Assembly (NCBI RefSeq): GCF_000219915.2 | Contig: NC_017964.1 | Location: 2,604,001 to 2,668,000 of the forward strand | DNA length: 64,000 nt | DNA from: Advenella kashmirensis WT001 | GTDB taxonomy: Bacteria > Pseudomonadota > Gammaproteobacteria > Burkholderiales > Burkholderiaceae_B | Direction: 5' to 3' | Part shown: positions 11,430-20,700 of the stretch, piece after piece | Numbering within the stretch: position 1 is the first letter of the stretch | Layout of the letters: every line of letters begins with the position of its first letter | Notes under the pieces: model-generated | Told to the model about the DNA's origin: nothing | Database searches by the model: none | Seen by the model: the letters and a program-made list of their open reading frames with translations, nothing else | Made by a program: the position numbers and the translations under genes

Positions 11430-11654
11430 ATGTATAAGTTGAATGAACATGGCCGCGAATCGCTCAGCACCTTCCTTGATGCTGTCGCCAAAGCCGGCAC
11501 TGCCCGTGACGCGTTTATGGTCCGCGCCGAGGAAATTGCCAACCAATCGTTCGCAGTAGATCAGAATGCAATCATGGATATTCAGGGACCCGATACGCAA
11601 AGCGGTGACGCCGAATCGGTGCAACTGCTCAAAAGCTGGTTCGACCTCGTCTGA
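11430..11654 (+). CDS. Hypothetical protein, 74 aa
   Basis: Not recognised. It has a good ribosome binding site (AAAGGA, 7-8 bases before the ATG). The protein is acidic and mainly helical, starting MYKLNEHGRESLSTFLDAV and ending LLKSWFDLV, with no membrane segment or signal peptide. It follows the 105-residue gene after 61 bp and may share its transcript. The downstream side runs into a gene-poor stretch with a 15-bp tandem repeat. Confidence 0.6.
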   Translation: MYKLNEHGRESLSTFLDAVAKAGTARDAFMVRAEEIANQSFAVDQNAIMDIQGPDTQSGDAESVQLLKSWFDLV

Positions 11655-11841
11655 GTCCCTTGGTTGTACACTGCCCGCAAATAGTGATCGGGCAGATGTG
11701 CAACCAGGCGTGAGAGAATTTCCTTTACTACAGATTGCCGCGCTGCCGCCCGCATTTAATCAAACCATTGCTTGCGTTTTTCCTCAGGACCAATGTAGAG
11801 GCTTTTTTACGTTTGGATAAACTGGTAAAAACGGACTTGAC

Positions 11842-12101
11842 GTGCGTGCTACCCTTTTGCGCTGCGTCGTATCGGTTGCGATGATTGTGGCCATTGGCGC
11901 TTTAATGATGAGCGCTTTAATGATGAGCGCTTTAATGATGAGCGCTTTAATGATGAGCGCTTTAATGGTTATCGCTTTAATGGTTATCGCTTTAACGGTT
12001 ATCGCTTTAACGGTGAGCGCATCAATGACAACCATGCGGCCTTTCTAAATACACTGAAAAGCTCGACACAGGCCTTGCAGCAGCTGCCACGCAACGGCTA
12101 A
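11842..12101 (+). CDS. Putative small secreted pentapeptide-repeat protein (needs one frameshift)
   Basis: A GTG at 11842 opens a frame that looks like a signal peptide (basic start, then VVSVAMIVAIG). At about 11897 the frame enters a 15-bp repeat and becomes an unlikely hydrophobic MMSAL string. In the neighbouring frame the same repeat reads RFNDE four times, RFNGY three times and RFNGE once, followed by a normal-looking tail (NDNHAAFLNTLKSS and QALQQLPRNG) and a stop at 12099-12101. Adding one C at GGCGC (to GGCCGC) joins the two parts into a protein of about 87 residues. Single-base losses of this kind occur throughout the window. The ribosome binding site is weak. The function is unknown and the gene call is tentative. 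Confidence 0.33.
11897..12016. repeat. Tandem repeat, eight 15-bp units
   Basis: Eight head-to-tail 15-mers. The first four are identical (GCGCTTTAATGATGA). The fifth changes the last bases to GGTTA, units 6-8 start with T in place of G, and units 7-8 have AAC for AAT. This gradient is typical of stepwise duplication. There are no spacers, so it is not a CRISPR array. Several frames stay open through it because the unit length is a multiple of three. Confidence 0.95.
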
Positions 12102-12116
12102 ATATGAGCAACACTG

Positions 12117-12155
12117 AAAAACAAAAAAGGGCTTACGATAAATTCGCAAACCCTT
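12117..12155 (-). terminator. Rho-independent terminator downstream of tRNA-Val
   Basis: On the minus strand, a 12-bp stem (AAGGGTTTGCGA / TCGTAAGCCCTT, two G-U pairs) with a 5-nt loop is followed by TTTTGTTTTT. It lies about 30 bp beyond the tRNA-Val 3' end. Confidence 0.85.
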
Positions 12156-12183
12156 AATTCGTATTGGTAATTGACCTTCGGAT

Positions 12184-12259
12184 TGGTGGGTGCTACAGGG
12201 GTCGAACCTGTGACCTACGCCTTGTAAGGGCGCCGCTCTACCAACTGAGCTAAGCACCC
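12184..12259 (-). tRNA. tRNA-Val (anticodon TAC)
   Basis: 76 nt including the encoded CCA. The acceptor stem is GGGTGCT pairing with AGCACCC. The D loop (TAGCTCAGTTGGTAGAGC) and T loop (GGTTCGAACC) are canonical. The anticodon loop CTTACAA carries TAC, which reads valine GTA codons. No integrase or attachment-site duplication is seen next to it. Confidence 0.97.
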
Positions 12260-12315
12260 GTCGATCAACTAAGCATTAAATTATAAGGAGGTCCGAAGAA
12301 CAATGCAAGCATTTT

Positions 12316-13248
12316 TTACGCCGCATGTTCTTTTTTGTGAAAAAGTGACACTACAGCAACAATAACCAGGCCCACAATCAGACCGATCACAAAGTGCGCC
12401 AGTAAAGTAAGGATAGCACTCAGCATGCCGGCACCGTGTCCCGGCAGAATAGACTCGAGCCAGTGCTCGGCGCCGGGGATACCATGCAAAATGATGCTGC
12501 CGCCAACCAGGAACATGGCAATGGTGCCGACAATGGACAGCAATTTCATCAGATATGGGGCAAGCCAGAGAATGCCCTGACCTATTTTTTGGGCGATACT
12601 GCTTCGCCGACTGGACAGATACAGCCCAAGATCGTCCAGCTTGACAATACCGGCAACCAGCCCATAAACAAAGACCGTAATCAGCAATGCGATCACGCTC
12701 AGAATAATGACCTGGGTCATGATGGGTTCGCTGGACACCACGCCCAGCGAAATGACAATAATTTCGGCAGAGAGGATGAAGTCGGTACGAATGGCTCCGC
12801 TGATTTTCGTTTTTTCATCCAGCGGCACAGCCTGCCCTGCGTGCTTTTCTTTGCCCTTGTGAAAGAATGTATGAATGACCTTCTCCGCCCCCTCGAATGA
12901 CAGGAATGCACCACCGAGCATCAGCAGCGGCAAAATCAGCCACGGAATAAAATAACTGATCAGCAACGCGGCCGGCACCAGAATGACTTTATTGAGCAGC
13001 GACCCTTTCGCTACGGCCCAGACAACAGGCAGTTCGCGGTCGGGATTGACGCCCGTAACCTGCTGCGCATTCAATGCCAGATCATCGCCCAGCACACCCG
13101 ACGTTTTTTTCATGGCGGTCTTGCCCAACACGGCGACATCGTCAAATGTCGCGGCGGACCCCTTGACGGCGGTCTTGCTCATCAGCGCCACGTCATCCAG
13201 CACACTTGCAATATCGTCCAGTAACGCCAGTAGGCTTCCTGCTGCCAT
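12316..13248 (-). CDS. DUF808 (YedI-like) inner membrane protein
   Basis: Member of the DUF808/YedI family, membrane proteins of unknown function. The 310-residue protein starts with the family hallmark [16 protein letters not shown] and continues with [19 protein letters not shown]. At least six hydrophobic segments follow (for example [19 protein letters not shown] and [19 protein letters not shown]), and the end is basic and His-rich (LFHKKEHAA). I chose the ATG at 13248, which gives [12 protein letters not shown] as in relatives; an ATG at 13260 adds four residues. The frame is intact. It stands alone upstream of tRNA-Val. Confidence 0.9.
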   Translation of the reverse strand: MAAGSLLALLDDIASVLDDVALMSKTAVKGSAATFDDVAVLGKTAMKKTSGVLGDDLALNAQQVTGVNPDRELPVVWAVAKGSLLNKVILVPAALLISYFIPWLILPLLMLGGAFLSFEGAEKVIHTFFHKGKEKHAGQAVPLDEKTKISGAIRTDFILSAEIIVISLGVVSSEPIMTQVIILSVIALLITVFVYGLVAGIVKLDDLGLYLSSRRSSIAQKIGQGILWLAPYLMKLLSIVGTIAMFLVGGSIILHGIPGAEHWLESILPGHGAGMLSAILTLLAHFVIGLIVGLVIVAVVSLFHKKEHAA

Positions 13249-13497
13249 AATGTTCCCCATTTTGGTATTTGTAGGTGTCGGCTATCGACACAAGATCGAC
13301 CCGTAGCAATGCAATAACTTTACGCCAGCTAAAATAATACTTGAGTCTGGCGAAAATAATAAAGGTTTTTCTTTGCAAATCATCGTTTTCCGGGCAAGCT
13401 GCGATTACACCATGGGTCGTCGCAATCCGTTAAACAAGACACCTTTTCAGGCAGTAGCAACAACATCAATAACGCCAAGGCATCGTAACGAACAAAC

Positions 13498-13533
13498 AAA
13501 AAGCCGACTGCTTTTTCAAGCAACCGGCTTTTT
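13498..13533 (-). terminator. Rho-independent terminator of hupB
   Basis: On the minus strand, AAAAAGCCG pairs with CGGCTTTTT across an 18-nt loop and is followed by GTTTGTT. It lies about 60 bp after the HU stop codon. Confidence 0.8.
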
Positions 13534-13590
13534 GTTTACTTGCGGTCAACCTGCTGCCTTGTGCAGCGGCGACCCGCCCTCAACGATGAA

Positions 13591-13863
13591 TTAGTTGACA
13601 GCGTCTTTCAGTGCTTTACCTGGACGGAACTTAGGCACTTTAGCTTTCTTGATTTTGATGGCTTCACCTGTGCGTGGGTTACGGCCAGTGCGAGCAGCGC
13701 GGGTAGAAACGGCAAAAGTGCCGAAGCCAACCAGAGTTACGGTACCGCCTTTTTTCAGCTGTTGTTTAACAGCAGCGATAACGGCATCAAGAGAGCGGCC
13801 AGCAGCAGCTTTAGAGATATCTGCTTTGGTAGCAATGTATTCAACGAGTTCTGTTTTGTTCAT
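13591..13863 (-). CDS. hupB: DNA-binding protein HU (beta type)
   Basis: Small nucleoid protein that bends DNA without strong sequence preference. At 90 residues it has the standard length. It begins [19 protein letters not shown] and has the beta-arm signature [18 protein letters not shown](R)TGE followed by [19 protein letters not shown]. The frame is intact. A promoter with a perfect -35 box lies about 50 bp upstream and a terminator follows, so it is a single-gene unit, as is common for HU in betaproteobacteria. Confidence 0.97.
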   Translation of the reverse strand: MNKTELVEYIATKADISKAAAGRSLDAVIAAVKQQLKKGGTVTLVGFGTFAVSTRAARTGRNPRTGEAIKIKKAKVPKFRPGKALKDAVN

Positions 13864-13911
13864 TCAGACAACCCCAAGTTAGTAAATTATGATGGTTAAT
13901 TCATCCGGAAT

Positions 13912-13940
13912 ATAATCGCCTCTAAATCAATGGCTGTCAA
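13912..13940 (-). promoter_or_regulatory. Probable hupB promoter
   Basis: On the minus strand, TTGACA (13940-13935), 17-bp spacer, GATTAT (13917-13912). An overlapping TATATT is an alternative -10 with a longer spacer. It is about 50 bp from the HU start codon. Confidence 0.55.
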
Positions 13941-14060
13941 GAAAAAAACCTGGCAACAGCCGCATATTTATTAGCTTTTTAACAAATTTCAATCAAAAAC
14001 GAAATATTGTGTTTTTTTTCATACACCCCGGCACGGTATAAAAAACCGATTTTGCCTTGT

Positions 14061-15304
14061 CTATTTCCCCATGCAGCGATCAAGCGCCTGAGCAAAATCA
14101 TTGATCAGATCAACTTCATCTTCAATGCCCACAGAGATTCGCAACAGGTTATCTGCGATCCCCATTTGCGCGCGCCGCTGTGCACCCATTTCATAATAAA
14201 TGGTGTGCGCCACCGGCAGCGACAGGGTCCGCGAATCACCCAAATGCGTTGCCAGTATAACAACGTCCAGCGCATTGAGAAAATCAAAACAATCAATGCT
14301 GTCAATCAATTCTACGCCTAGCAGTGCGCCGTAACGGCCAGCGAAAAGCCTTGTGGCCAGTTCGTGTTGCGGATGATCGGCCAGTCCGGGATAACGCACG
14401 CTCGCAATTGCCGGATGGGATTGCAAAAACCGGGCCAGTGCAAATGCATTGGAGCACGCCTGGTTCATACGCAGGGCGAGCGTTTCGGCGCCGACGGCGA
14501 TTTGTGCGCAGTCTCAGCAGACAAGGTCCCGCCCATATCGCGCAGCCCTTTCTTTTTAATCTGGGTCAATCCCCAGCTGTCGGAACTGCCTTTTTTATAG
14601 TCATCGTAAATATTTGCATAGGTCGACCAGTCATACAGCCCGGTATTGGTCACCGAACCACCCAGGGCATTGCCATGACCGCAGATATATTTTGACAAGG
14701 AATTCATGACCAGCGCCGCATGTACATCGCGGCCCTTGAGCAGATACGGTGAGGTCAGCGTATTGTCTAGCACGTACACCAAATTATGGTCGCGACACAG
14801 CAAACCGATATTCTCCAGATCGGCAATCTGAGTTCCCGGATTAGCAATGGTTTCGACAAACACCATGCGCGTTTCGGGCCGGATTGCCGAGCTGATGCTG
14901 GCAGCGTCGGTAGGATCCACAAACGTGATTTCGATACCGAACTGCGTCAGCGTACCCAGCAGGCTGTTGGTATTGCCGAAAATGTAACTACTGGAAATGA
15001 GATGGTCGCCCTTACGCAGCAGCGTCAGGAAGATGGCGCTTAGCGCAGCCATGCCGGTGGCAAAGGTGACGGTGCCCTTGCCCTGCTCCAGCAAGGTAAT
15101 TTTGTTTTCCAGCGCCGCCGTTGTAGGCGTACCCTGACGGGCGTAGGTGTATCCAGGCTTGCCCTGGAATACCGCGGCCAGTTCACGCGCATCATCATAG
15201 GCGTATTCGGTCGACACATGGATGGGCTTATGGATCGCTCCGTGTTCTATACGATCACGCCGATCGGCGTGCAACACAGTTGTGGTCAGCTGTTTTTCCT
15301 TCAT
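14061..15304 (-). CDS. Cys/Met metabolism PLP-dependent enzyme, cystathionine gamma-synthase family (one frameshift)
   Basis: Gamma-family PLP enzyme acting on homoserine esters or cystathionine in methionine/cysteine metabolism; which reaction it does cannot be fixed from the sequence. The N-terminal part has YTYARQGTPTTAALE and GKGTVTFATGMAA. The PLP lysine is in SLSKYICGHGNALGGSV. A shift at about 14505, where an expected AAAA is AAA, moves the frame just after GGTLSAETAHK. The C-terminal 135 residues continue in the next frame and include HLGDSRTLSLPVAHT and LLRISVGIED. Total is about 414 residues, normal for the family. rlmB lies just upstream on the same strand. Confidence 0.88.
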
Positions 15305-15323
15305 ATTGCATCTCTGATAAAAA

Positions 15324-16058
15324 TTACTTTCTCTGACGGACTGTTTCAAACAGACAGACCGCACTGGCAACGCTTACATTCAAACTTTCGACAGACCCCA
15401 GCATGGGGATCCGGACCAGTTGATCGCAGGTTTCCCGCGTCAGCCGCCGCAGACCCTCGCCCTCGGCCCCCATAACCCAGGCCACCGCGCTTCGGGCATC
15501 AACCGCGTGCATGTCGCTGGAGGCCTCATCATCGGTACCGACAAGCCAGATATCCCGGTCCTTCAGCGCCCGCATCGTTCTGGCCAGATTGGTGACCATG
15601 ATATAGGGCACGGTATCGGCTGCACCGCAAGCGACCCGCTGCACGGTGGCATTGAGCCCGACCGCGCGATCCTTGGGCGCGATCACGGCATGCACGCCGG
15701 CCGCATCTGCAGTACGCAGGCAGGCGCCCAGATTATGCGGATCGGTCACGCCGTCCAGGATCAGCAGATGCGCCGGCTCGGTAATGACATCGAGCACATC
15801 ATCGACGTTGACCGCCAGCTGTTTGGGGTCCGCCACGGCTATCACGCCCTGATGACGCACGCCTTTGGCCAGGCCTTCAAGCCGGTCTGGCGACACGGGA
15901 ATGACCTTGATTTCATGTTGTTTGGCCAGGTCAACCAGGCTCTGCATGCGCTTGTCGCTACGCGACGCTTCTATATAAATTTCCCGAATGGAATCGGCGG
16001 CATGACGCATTCTTGCGGTCACGGCATGAAATCCTGCCAGTATCTGACGGCTAGACAT
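15324..16058 (-). CDS. rlmB: 23S rRNA (guanosine-2'-O-)-methyltransferase RlmB
   Basis: SpoU/TrmH-family enzyme that methylates the ribose of G2251 in 23S rRNA (known for E. coli RlmB). The 244-residue protein has an N-terminal L30e-like substrate domain (about 1-80) and a C-terminal SPOUT domain with [38 protein letters not shown] and the knot motif [18 protein letters not shown]. The frame is intact. It follows rnr, an arrangement often seen in beta- and gammaproteobacteria. Confidence 0.97.
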   Translation of the reverse strand: MSSRQILAGFHAVTARMRHAADSIREIYIEASRSDKRMQSLVDLAKQHEIKVIPVSPDRLEGLAKGVRHQGVIAVADPKQLAVNVDDVLDVITEPAHLLILDGVTDPHNLGACLRTADAAGVHAVIAPKDRAVGLNATVQRVACGAADTVPYIMVTNLARTMRALKDRDIWLVGTDDEASSDMHAVDARSAVAWVMGAEGEGLRRLTRETCDQLVRIPMLGSVESLNVSVASAVCLFETVRQRK

Positions 16059-16159
16059 AATAGGTTCCTGAACTCAATATATTTACCACCCGATGCGCTG
16101 ATCCAAGGCGGATACACACATCGGGCTCCTGATGGCCGAATCGCTGATATCGTAAGGGA

Positions 16160-18610
16160 TCAGCGACGGCGGGATGCTTTCTTGCCGGCAGGCTGTGCAG
16201 CCTTTTTACCGGCTTTTTTTGCCGCAGCCCGACGCTCAAGCGCCTGCTGTCCGCGGCTTTTGATACCGGCCGGCTTGGGCTTGGCAGCTCGCTTGGGTTG
16301 ACGCGGCGGCGTATCCTGGCGTTGGGCTTCCTTGCGCAGAGAATCGTACGTAATGCCTTTGACCAGGGCAAACTCAATGCGTCGTGCTTCGAGATCCACG
16401 CGCGTCACCTGTACCTGCACACTGTCGGTCAACCGGTATTTCTTGCCGGTGCGCTCGCCGCGCAATTCATTCAGACTTTCATTGAACTGAAAGTAATCGG
16501 TCCCCAGCTCTGACACATGCACCAGCCCTTCGACATAAAGCGTATCGAGCGTGATGAACAAGCCAAAGGAAGTGACCCCGGTGACCTTGCCGCTAAATAC
16601 TTCGCCCACATGCTCGCGTACAAACCAGCATTTGAGCCACGCTTCAACGTCGCGCGAAGCATCGTCGGCACGCCGCTCGTAGGCCGACAGCACAACTCCC
16701 AGTTTCTCCCACAGGGCATGTTCATGCTGCTGACGTGACTCGCCTTCCACCCAGGCCACGCCAGCCGTTTCCGGAACATAGGCGCGCTTGGCCAGAATGG
16801 CCTTGATGACACGATGGGTCAGCAGATCCGGATAGCGCCGGATCGGCGACGTAAAATGCGTATAGCTGGGATAAGCCAGGCCGAAGTGCCCGGCATCATC
16901 AGGCTGTAGATCGCCTGCTGCATAGAGCGCAGCGCCATGGTCTGGATAATTTGAAAATCGGGGCGAGCCCGCGCCGCATCCAGCAGCGCGGCGTAATCTT
17001 TGCCGCTGGGTTCGTCGCCCCCGGCCAGGACAAGCCCAGTGTGCGCAAATACTCGCGCAGGTTTTTCAGTTTTTCCGGTGTAGGCCCTTCATGCACACGA
17101 TACAGGCCCAGGCGCTTATTAGTCTTGACAAACTCAGCCGCGCAGGTATTGGCGGCCAGCATGCATTCCTCGATAAGTTTGTGGGCATCGTTGCGCACAT
17201 GCGGGACGATCTGCTCGATCTTGCCCAGTTCATTGCTGATGATCTTGGTTTCGATGGTGTCAAAGTCCATCGCGCCACGCTTCTTGCGCGTGCCGTCCAG
17301 CAGTTGATAGAGCGTATACAGGTCCTGAATATGTGGCAACACGTGCTTTAAGGCACGGGCAGTGGGCCCGTCAATTTGCTGCAGCGCTGTCCAGACCTGA
17401 GTATAGGTCGTGCGTTCATGCGAATGGATGACCGCATTATAGAACTGATAGGCTGCAACCGTACCAGCCTTGGCGCCGGTAGCTGGGATCACCATGTCGC
17501 ACACCAGCACCAGGCGATCTACCTGAGGATTGAGTGAACACAATCCATTGGACAGCTTCTCGGGCAGCATGGGGATGACACGCCGCGGAAAGTAAACACT
17601 GGTACCACGCGCCAACGCATCGGAATCAATGGCGTCTTCAGGACACACATAATGACTGACATCGGCAATGGCCACCAGCAGACGCCATCCCTTGCGCCGC
17701 CGCTGTTCTGTACCGATATTGACCGGCTCGCAGTAGACTGCGTCGTCAAAGTCGCGAGCATCTTCGCCGTCGATTGTAATAAAAGGTACGTCGCGCAGAT
17801 CAACCCGGCCATTCAGATCCCGCTGCATCACGGTTTCCGGCAAGGCATCGGCCTGCGCCAGCGTCGCTTCGGAAAACCCCACGGGCACATCAAACTTGCG
17901 TACCGCAATTTCAATTTCCATGCCCGGATCGTCAATTTCCCCGAGCACTTCGATGATACGCCCTAGCGGCTGGGTGTGGCGGGTAGGCTGCTGCACGATT
18001 TCAACCGTGACGACCTGACCATGCTGGGCGCCGCCCACGTCCGATGCAGGCACCAGGATATCATGCTTGATGCGCTGGTCTTCAGGCGCCACCACATATA
18101 TACCCTGCTCCTGCAGCAGACGACCTACTAGTCTGTTGGTGCTGCGTTCCAGCACCTCGACAATAGTGCCTTCGGGCTTGCCACGGTATTCTCCGGTAGG
18201 CTTGACCTGGACCCGATCGCCATGCAGTACCTTAAGCATTTCCCTTGGCGACAGAAACAGATCCTGGCCGCCATCGTCAGGAATCAGAAAGCCAAAACCA
18301 TCGCGATGTCCCTGAACGCGTCCGATTACATAGTCTTTGGGCTTTGTTGTGATCTGCCAGCCTTGTGGCATATTGTCCAGCTGTCCGTCACGCTGCATGG
18401 CCGCCAGGCGTTTCTCCAGCCCGTCTACCCCCCTTGCCGGGTCAGATTGAAGTGATTGATAAGCTGTTGCAAGGATTGCGGCTTGTCTGCGCCACGCAGC
18501 AAACTGAGTATATTTTCCCGTGACGGGACATCCGGATCGTAATCGTGACCGGGTTCGGGCAGCGGCAGCGACGACTGCTGGGTATTAGCTGATTTTTTTC
18601 TCGTTGCCAT
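16160..18610 (-). CDS. rnr: Ribonuclease R (several frameshifts)
   Basis: 3'-5' exoribonuclease that degrades structured RNA. Its parts lie in successive frames. The N-terminus is at 18610-18425 (ending NHFNLTRQGG). The cold-shock and RNB catalytic regions are at 18398-17030, with GEDARDFDDAVY in the active site and VIPMLPEKLSNGLCSLNP. The S1 domain and basic tail are at 16880-16160, with VFSGKVTGVTSFGLFITLD and a Lys/Arg/Ala-rich end. Shifts lie at about 18410 (a C run), 17030 and 16880. The joined length is about 817 residues, normal for RNase R. The basic tail is typical of the family. Confidence 0.93.
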
Positions 18611-18771
18611 GCGTAAATTCTTTAAGATTGGATGAGTTGCACACCGGCCCTTGCGGGGCCTTTGAGCTTTAGGTTATCACCATTCTATTACATTAATCTG
18701 CCATCTTTGTTCAAATACAGGTCACTGGCCGATAAGACAAAACAATCACGGTGCCTCCACCTGCGGCTGTA

Positions 18772-19541
18772 TCAGCCCCAGAACCGCTGCACCAGAAACC
18801 GGATGACCATGGCAAAACAGACCACCACGATCAATGGTCGAATCAGGCGAGCGCCATGATTGACTGCCACCACCGAGCCTGATATCGAGCCGACGATCTG
18901 ACCGCAAATCATGACCGCGCCAACCAGCCACAGCACCTGGCCGCCCACAATGAACACCGCGACCGAGGCGACGTTACTGGCAAAGTTGAATAATCGCGCC
19001 GCGCCCGACGCCTTGACGATATGCATGCCGCGCAGCGTAATATTGGCCAGGGAAAAAAAAAGAACCCGCGCCTGGTCCGAAAAAACCGTCATAAAAACCA
19101 ATGGCCGGCACCACGCCTAACTCAAAAGGTTTGGCGCCGATGCGCGCGGCCCTTTCTGTCTGCCCGGCCGAAGGGGTGAGCAAAAAATACAGCCCGATGG
19201 CCAGCAGCACAAGAGGAATCAGGAAATCGAGCACACTTGGGTCGATCATCTGGATCAGCACCGTGCCCAGACACGCCCCCGCAAAAGACATGAGGGCCGG
19301 CACGCGCAGTTCACGAAACTGAATAACGCCGCGACGCATCATGGTCAGAGAGGACGCAAGCGTACCCACACTACCCTGCAGTTTATTGGTTGCCAGCACA
19401 TTGAGCACCGGAAAGCCCATCAGCATCATGACCGGAATAACAATAAGTCCGCCTCCGCCGGCCAGTGCATCTACAAAACCGGCCAGCATGGCCACAAAAA
19501 AACAGAATGAGAAAAACGTTCCAGCCCAGCTCTACTTCCAT
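18772..19541 (-). CDS. TauE/SafE (TSUP) family membrane transporter (two frameshifts in A/T runs)
   Basis: Inner-membrane protein of the sulfite exporter TauE/SafE family, proposed anion or organosulfur exporters. The start at 19541 gives MEVELGWNVFLILFF. One extra T in a 7-T run (about 19496-19502) then breaks the frame before VAMLAGFVDALAGGGG, the first family motif. The second frame holds NKLQGSVGTLASSLTMMRRG. A nine-T run at about 19053-19061 breaks it again just before the second half (LFNFASNVASVAVFI). Total is about 256 residues, which is normal. Sulfur assimilation genes lie 5 kb away, but a link is only suggestive. Confidence 0.85.
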
Positions 19542-19755
19542 GTTGAACACCTGCTACCCTGTCCGGTGATGCTGACCTGACGGGATAGAATACGAACAGG
19601 CAGCGTTGCAACTATACCGGAAATTGTGCCTATCCAAGGTAAAATGAGCACTGCAATATTCACGGAAAAGGCTGGTATCCGCAGTCGTGGACACCAGGCC
19701 GATCTTTTACTCAATATATCTGCCGCAAATCAGGTATTTACCAGGAAGCTGCCGT

Positions 19756-20145
19756 ATGTCCGGTTATTTGATGGTCAAACATTCTCACATGACGCTCGCC
19801 ATTTTGAGTCTGCTTTTTTTTATTTTGCGCGCCGGCTGGTCAATCTCTGGTTCAGCGCTGCTGGCGCGGCCATTTGTGCGCATCGCGCCTCATGTGATTG
19901 ATACGCTGTTACTGGTCTGTGGCCTGTACCTGCTGTCTTTCATCGGCATGCAGGCATTCATTGTGGCCAAGCTGATCGGGCTGGTGCTGTATATCGTACT
20001 GGGCACCATGGCGATCAAACGAGCCCGTACTTCCGGACAAAAAGCCATGTTTGCGGTGCTTGCAGTGCTCACGTTCATCTATATCATGGGCGCCGCCATC
20101 AAGCATAGCCCATGGTCGTGGCTCAGTCCCGCCCTGGGCGCGTAA
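19756..20145 (+). CDS. SirB-like family membrane protein
   Basis: About 129 residues with four hydrophobic segments. It begins MSGYLMVKHSHMTLAILSL, which is the usual start of SirB-family proteins (invasion gene expression up-regulator SirB by name; real function unknown). The frame is open further upstream to 19687, but only the ATG at 19756 gives the family start. The frame is intact. It is divergent from the TSUP gene and convergent with the GNAT gene, with 68 bp between stops. Confidence 0.8.
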   Translation: MSGYLMVKHSHMTLAILSLLFFILRAGWSISGSALLARPFVRIAPHVIDTLLLVCGLYLLSFIGMQAFIVAKLIGLVLYIVLGTMAIKRARTSGQKAMFAVLAVLTFIYIMGAAIKHSPWSWLSPALGA

Positions 20146-20213
20146 GCTACCTGCCAGTCGGCTCCCTGCCCCTTCCCACACGAGAGCCATTGCCTGCCGG
20201 ATAGCAAACCCGG

Positions 20214-20689
20214 TCAGGCTAGCGGCAAACTCATTGTGCGATGGGGTATACCGGCATCCATATAGACTTCGCCTTCGGCCACGAAACCGTAACGCGCATA
20301 AAACCCCATGGCATGAACCTGGCGCTGAGCACCACCTCGGCGTCACCGCGCACGCGCGCTGCCTCAATCAGGCGCTGCAATACCAGCCCGCCAATGCCCG
20401 TGCCTCTGGCGATCTTGCGCACCGCCATGCGACCGATATGACCGTCGGGCAGCAGCCGGCCTGTCGCTACCGGCCGCTGTTGCGCGTCGTAGGCGACGGC
20501 ATGGATGCATTGCACATCCATCTCGTCCATTTCCAGCTCTGGCGGCACCTGTTGTTCCATCACGAACACTTCGTGCCGCACCATCGCGGCATGGTCTTTG
20601 AGCGCGTCCCAGTTGTCAACGCGCAACACGGTTGCTTGCGCATTGTTCGCGTTCCTGGGTGTATCGGGCTGTTGGTGTTCCATTATCAT
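20214..20689 (-). CDS. GNAT family N-acetyltransferase (one frameshift)
   Basis: Cytoplasmic acetyltransferase of the GNAT fold, substrate unknown. The N-terminal half has VRHEVFVMEQQVPPELEMDE and the acetyl-CoA site GHIGRMAVRKIARGTGIGG. At about 20320 the frame shifts. The expected HAMGFYARYGFVAEGE and AGIPHRTMSLPLA continue in the next frame to a stop at 20214. The restored protein is about 158 residues, typical for this subfamily. It starts 12 bp after the stop of the ABC transporter gene, so the two share a transcript. Confidence 0.85.
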
Positions 20690-20700
20690 CTCTCCGGCAA

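Noticed and set aside
11897..12016. CRISPR array
   Set aside because: The repeats are directly adjacent with no spacers, and no cas genes are present.
11784..12035. Minus-strand frame reading IKALI repeats through the minisatellite
   Set aside because: The 15-bp period keeps several frames open; this one has no signal peptide or normal tail, unlike the plus-strand RFNDE frame.
12184..12259. tRNA-Val as an integration site of a mobile element
   Set aside because: No integrase, no duplicated tRNA end and no foreign-looking genes nearby.
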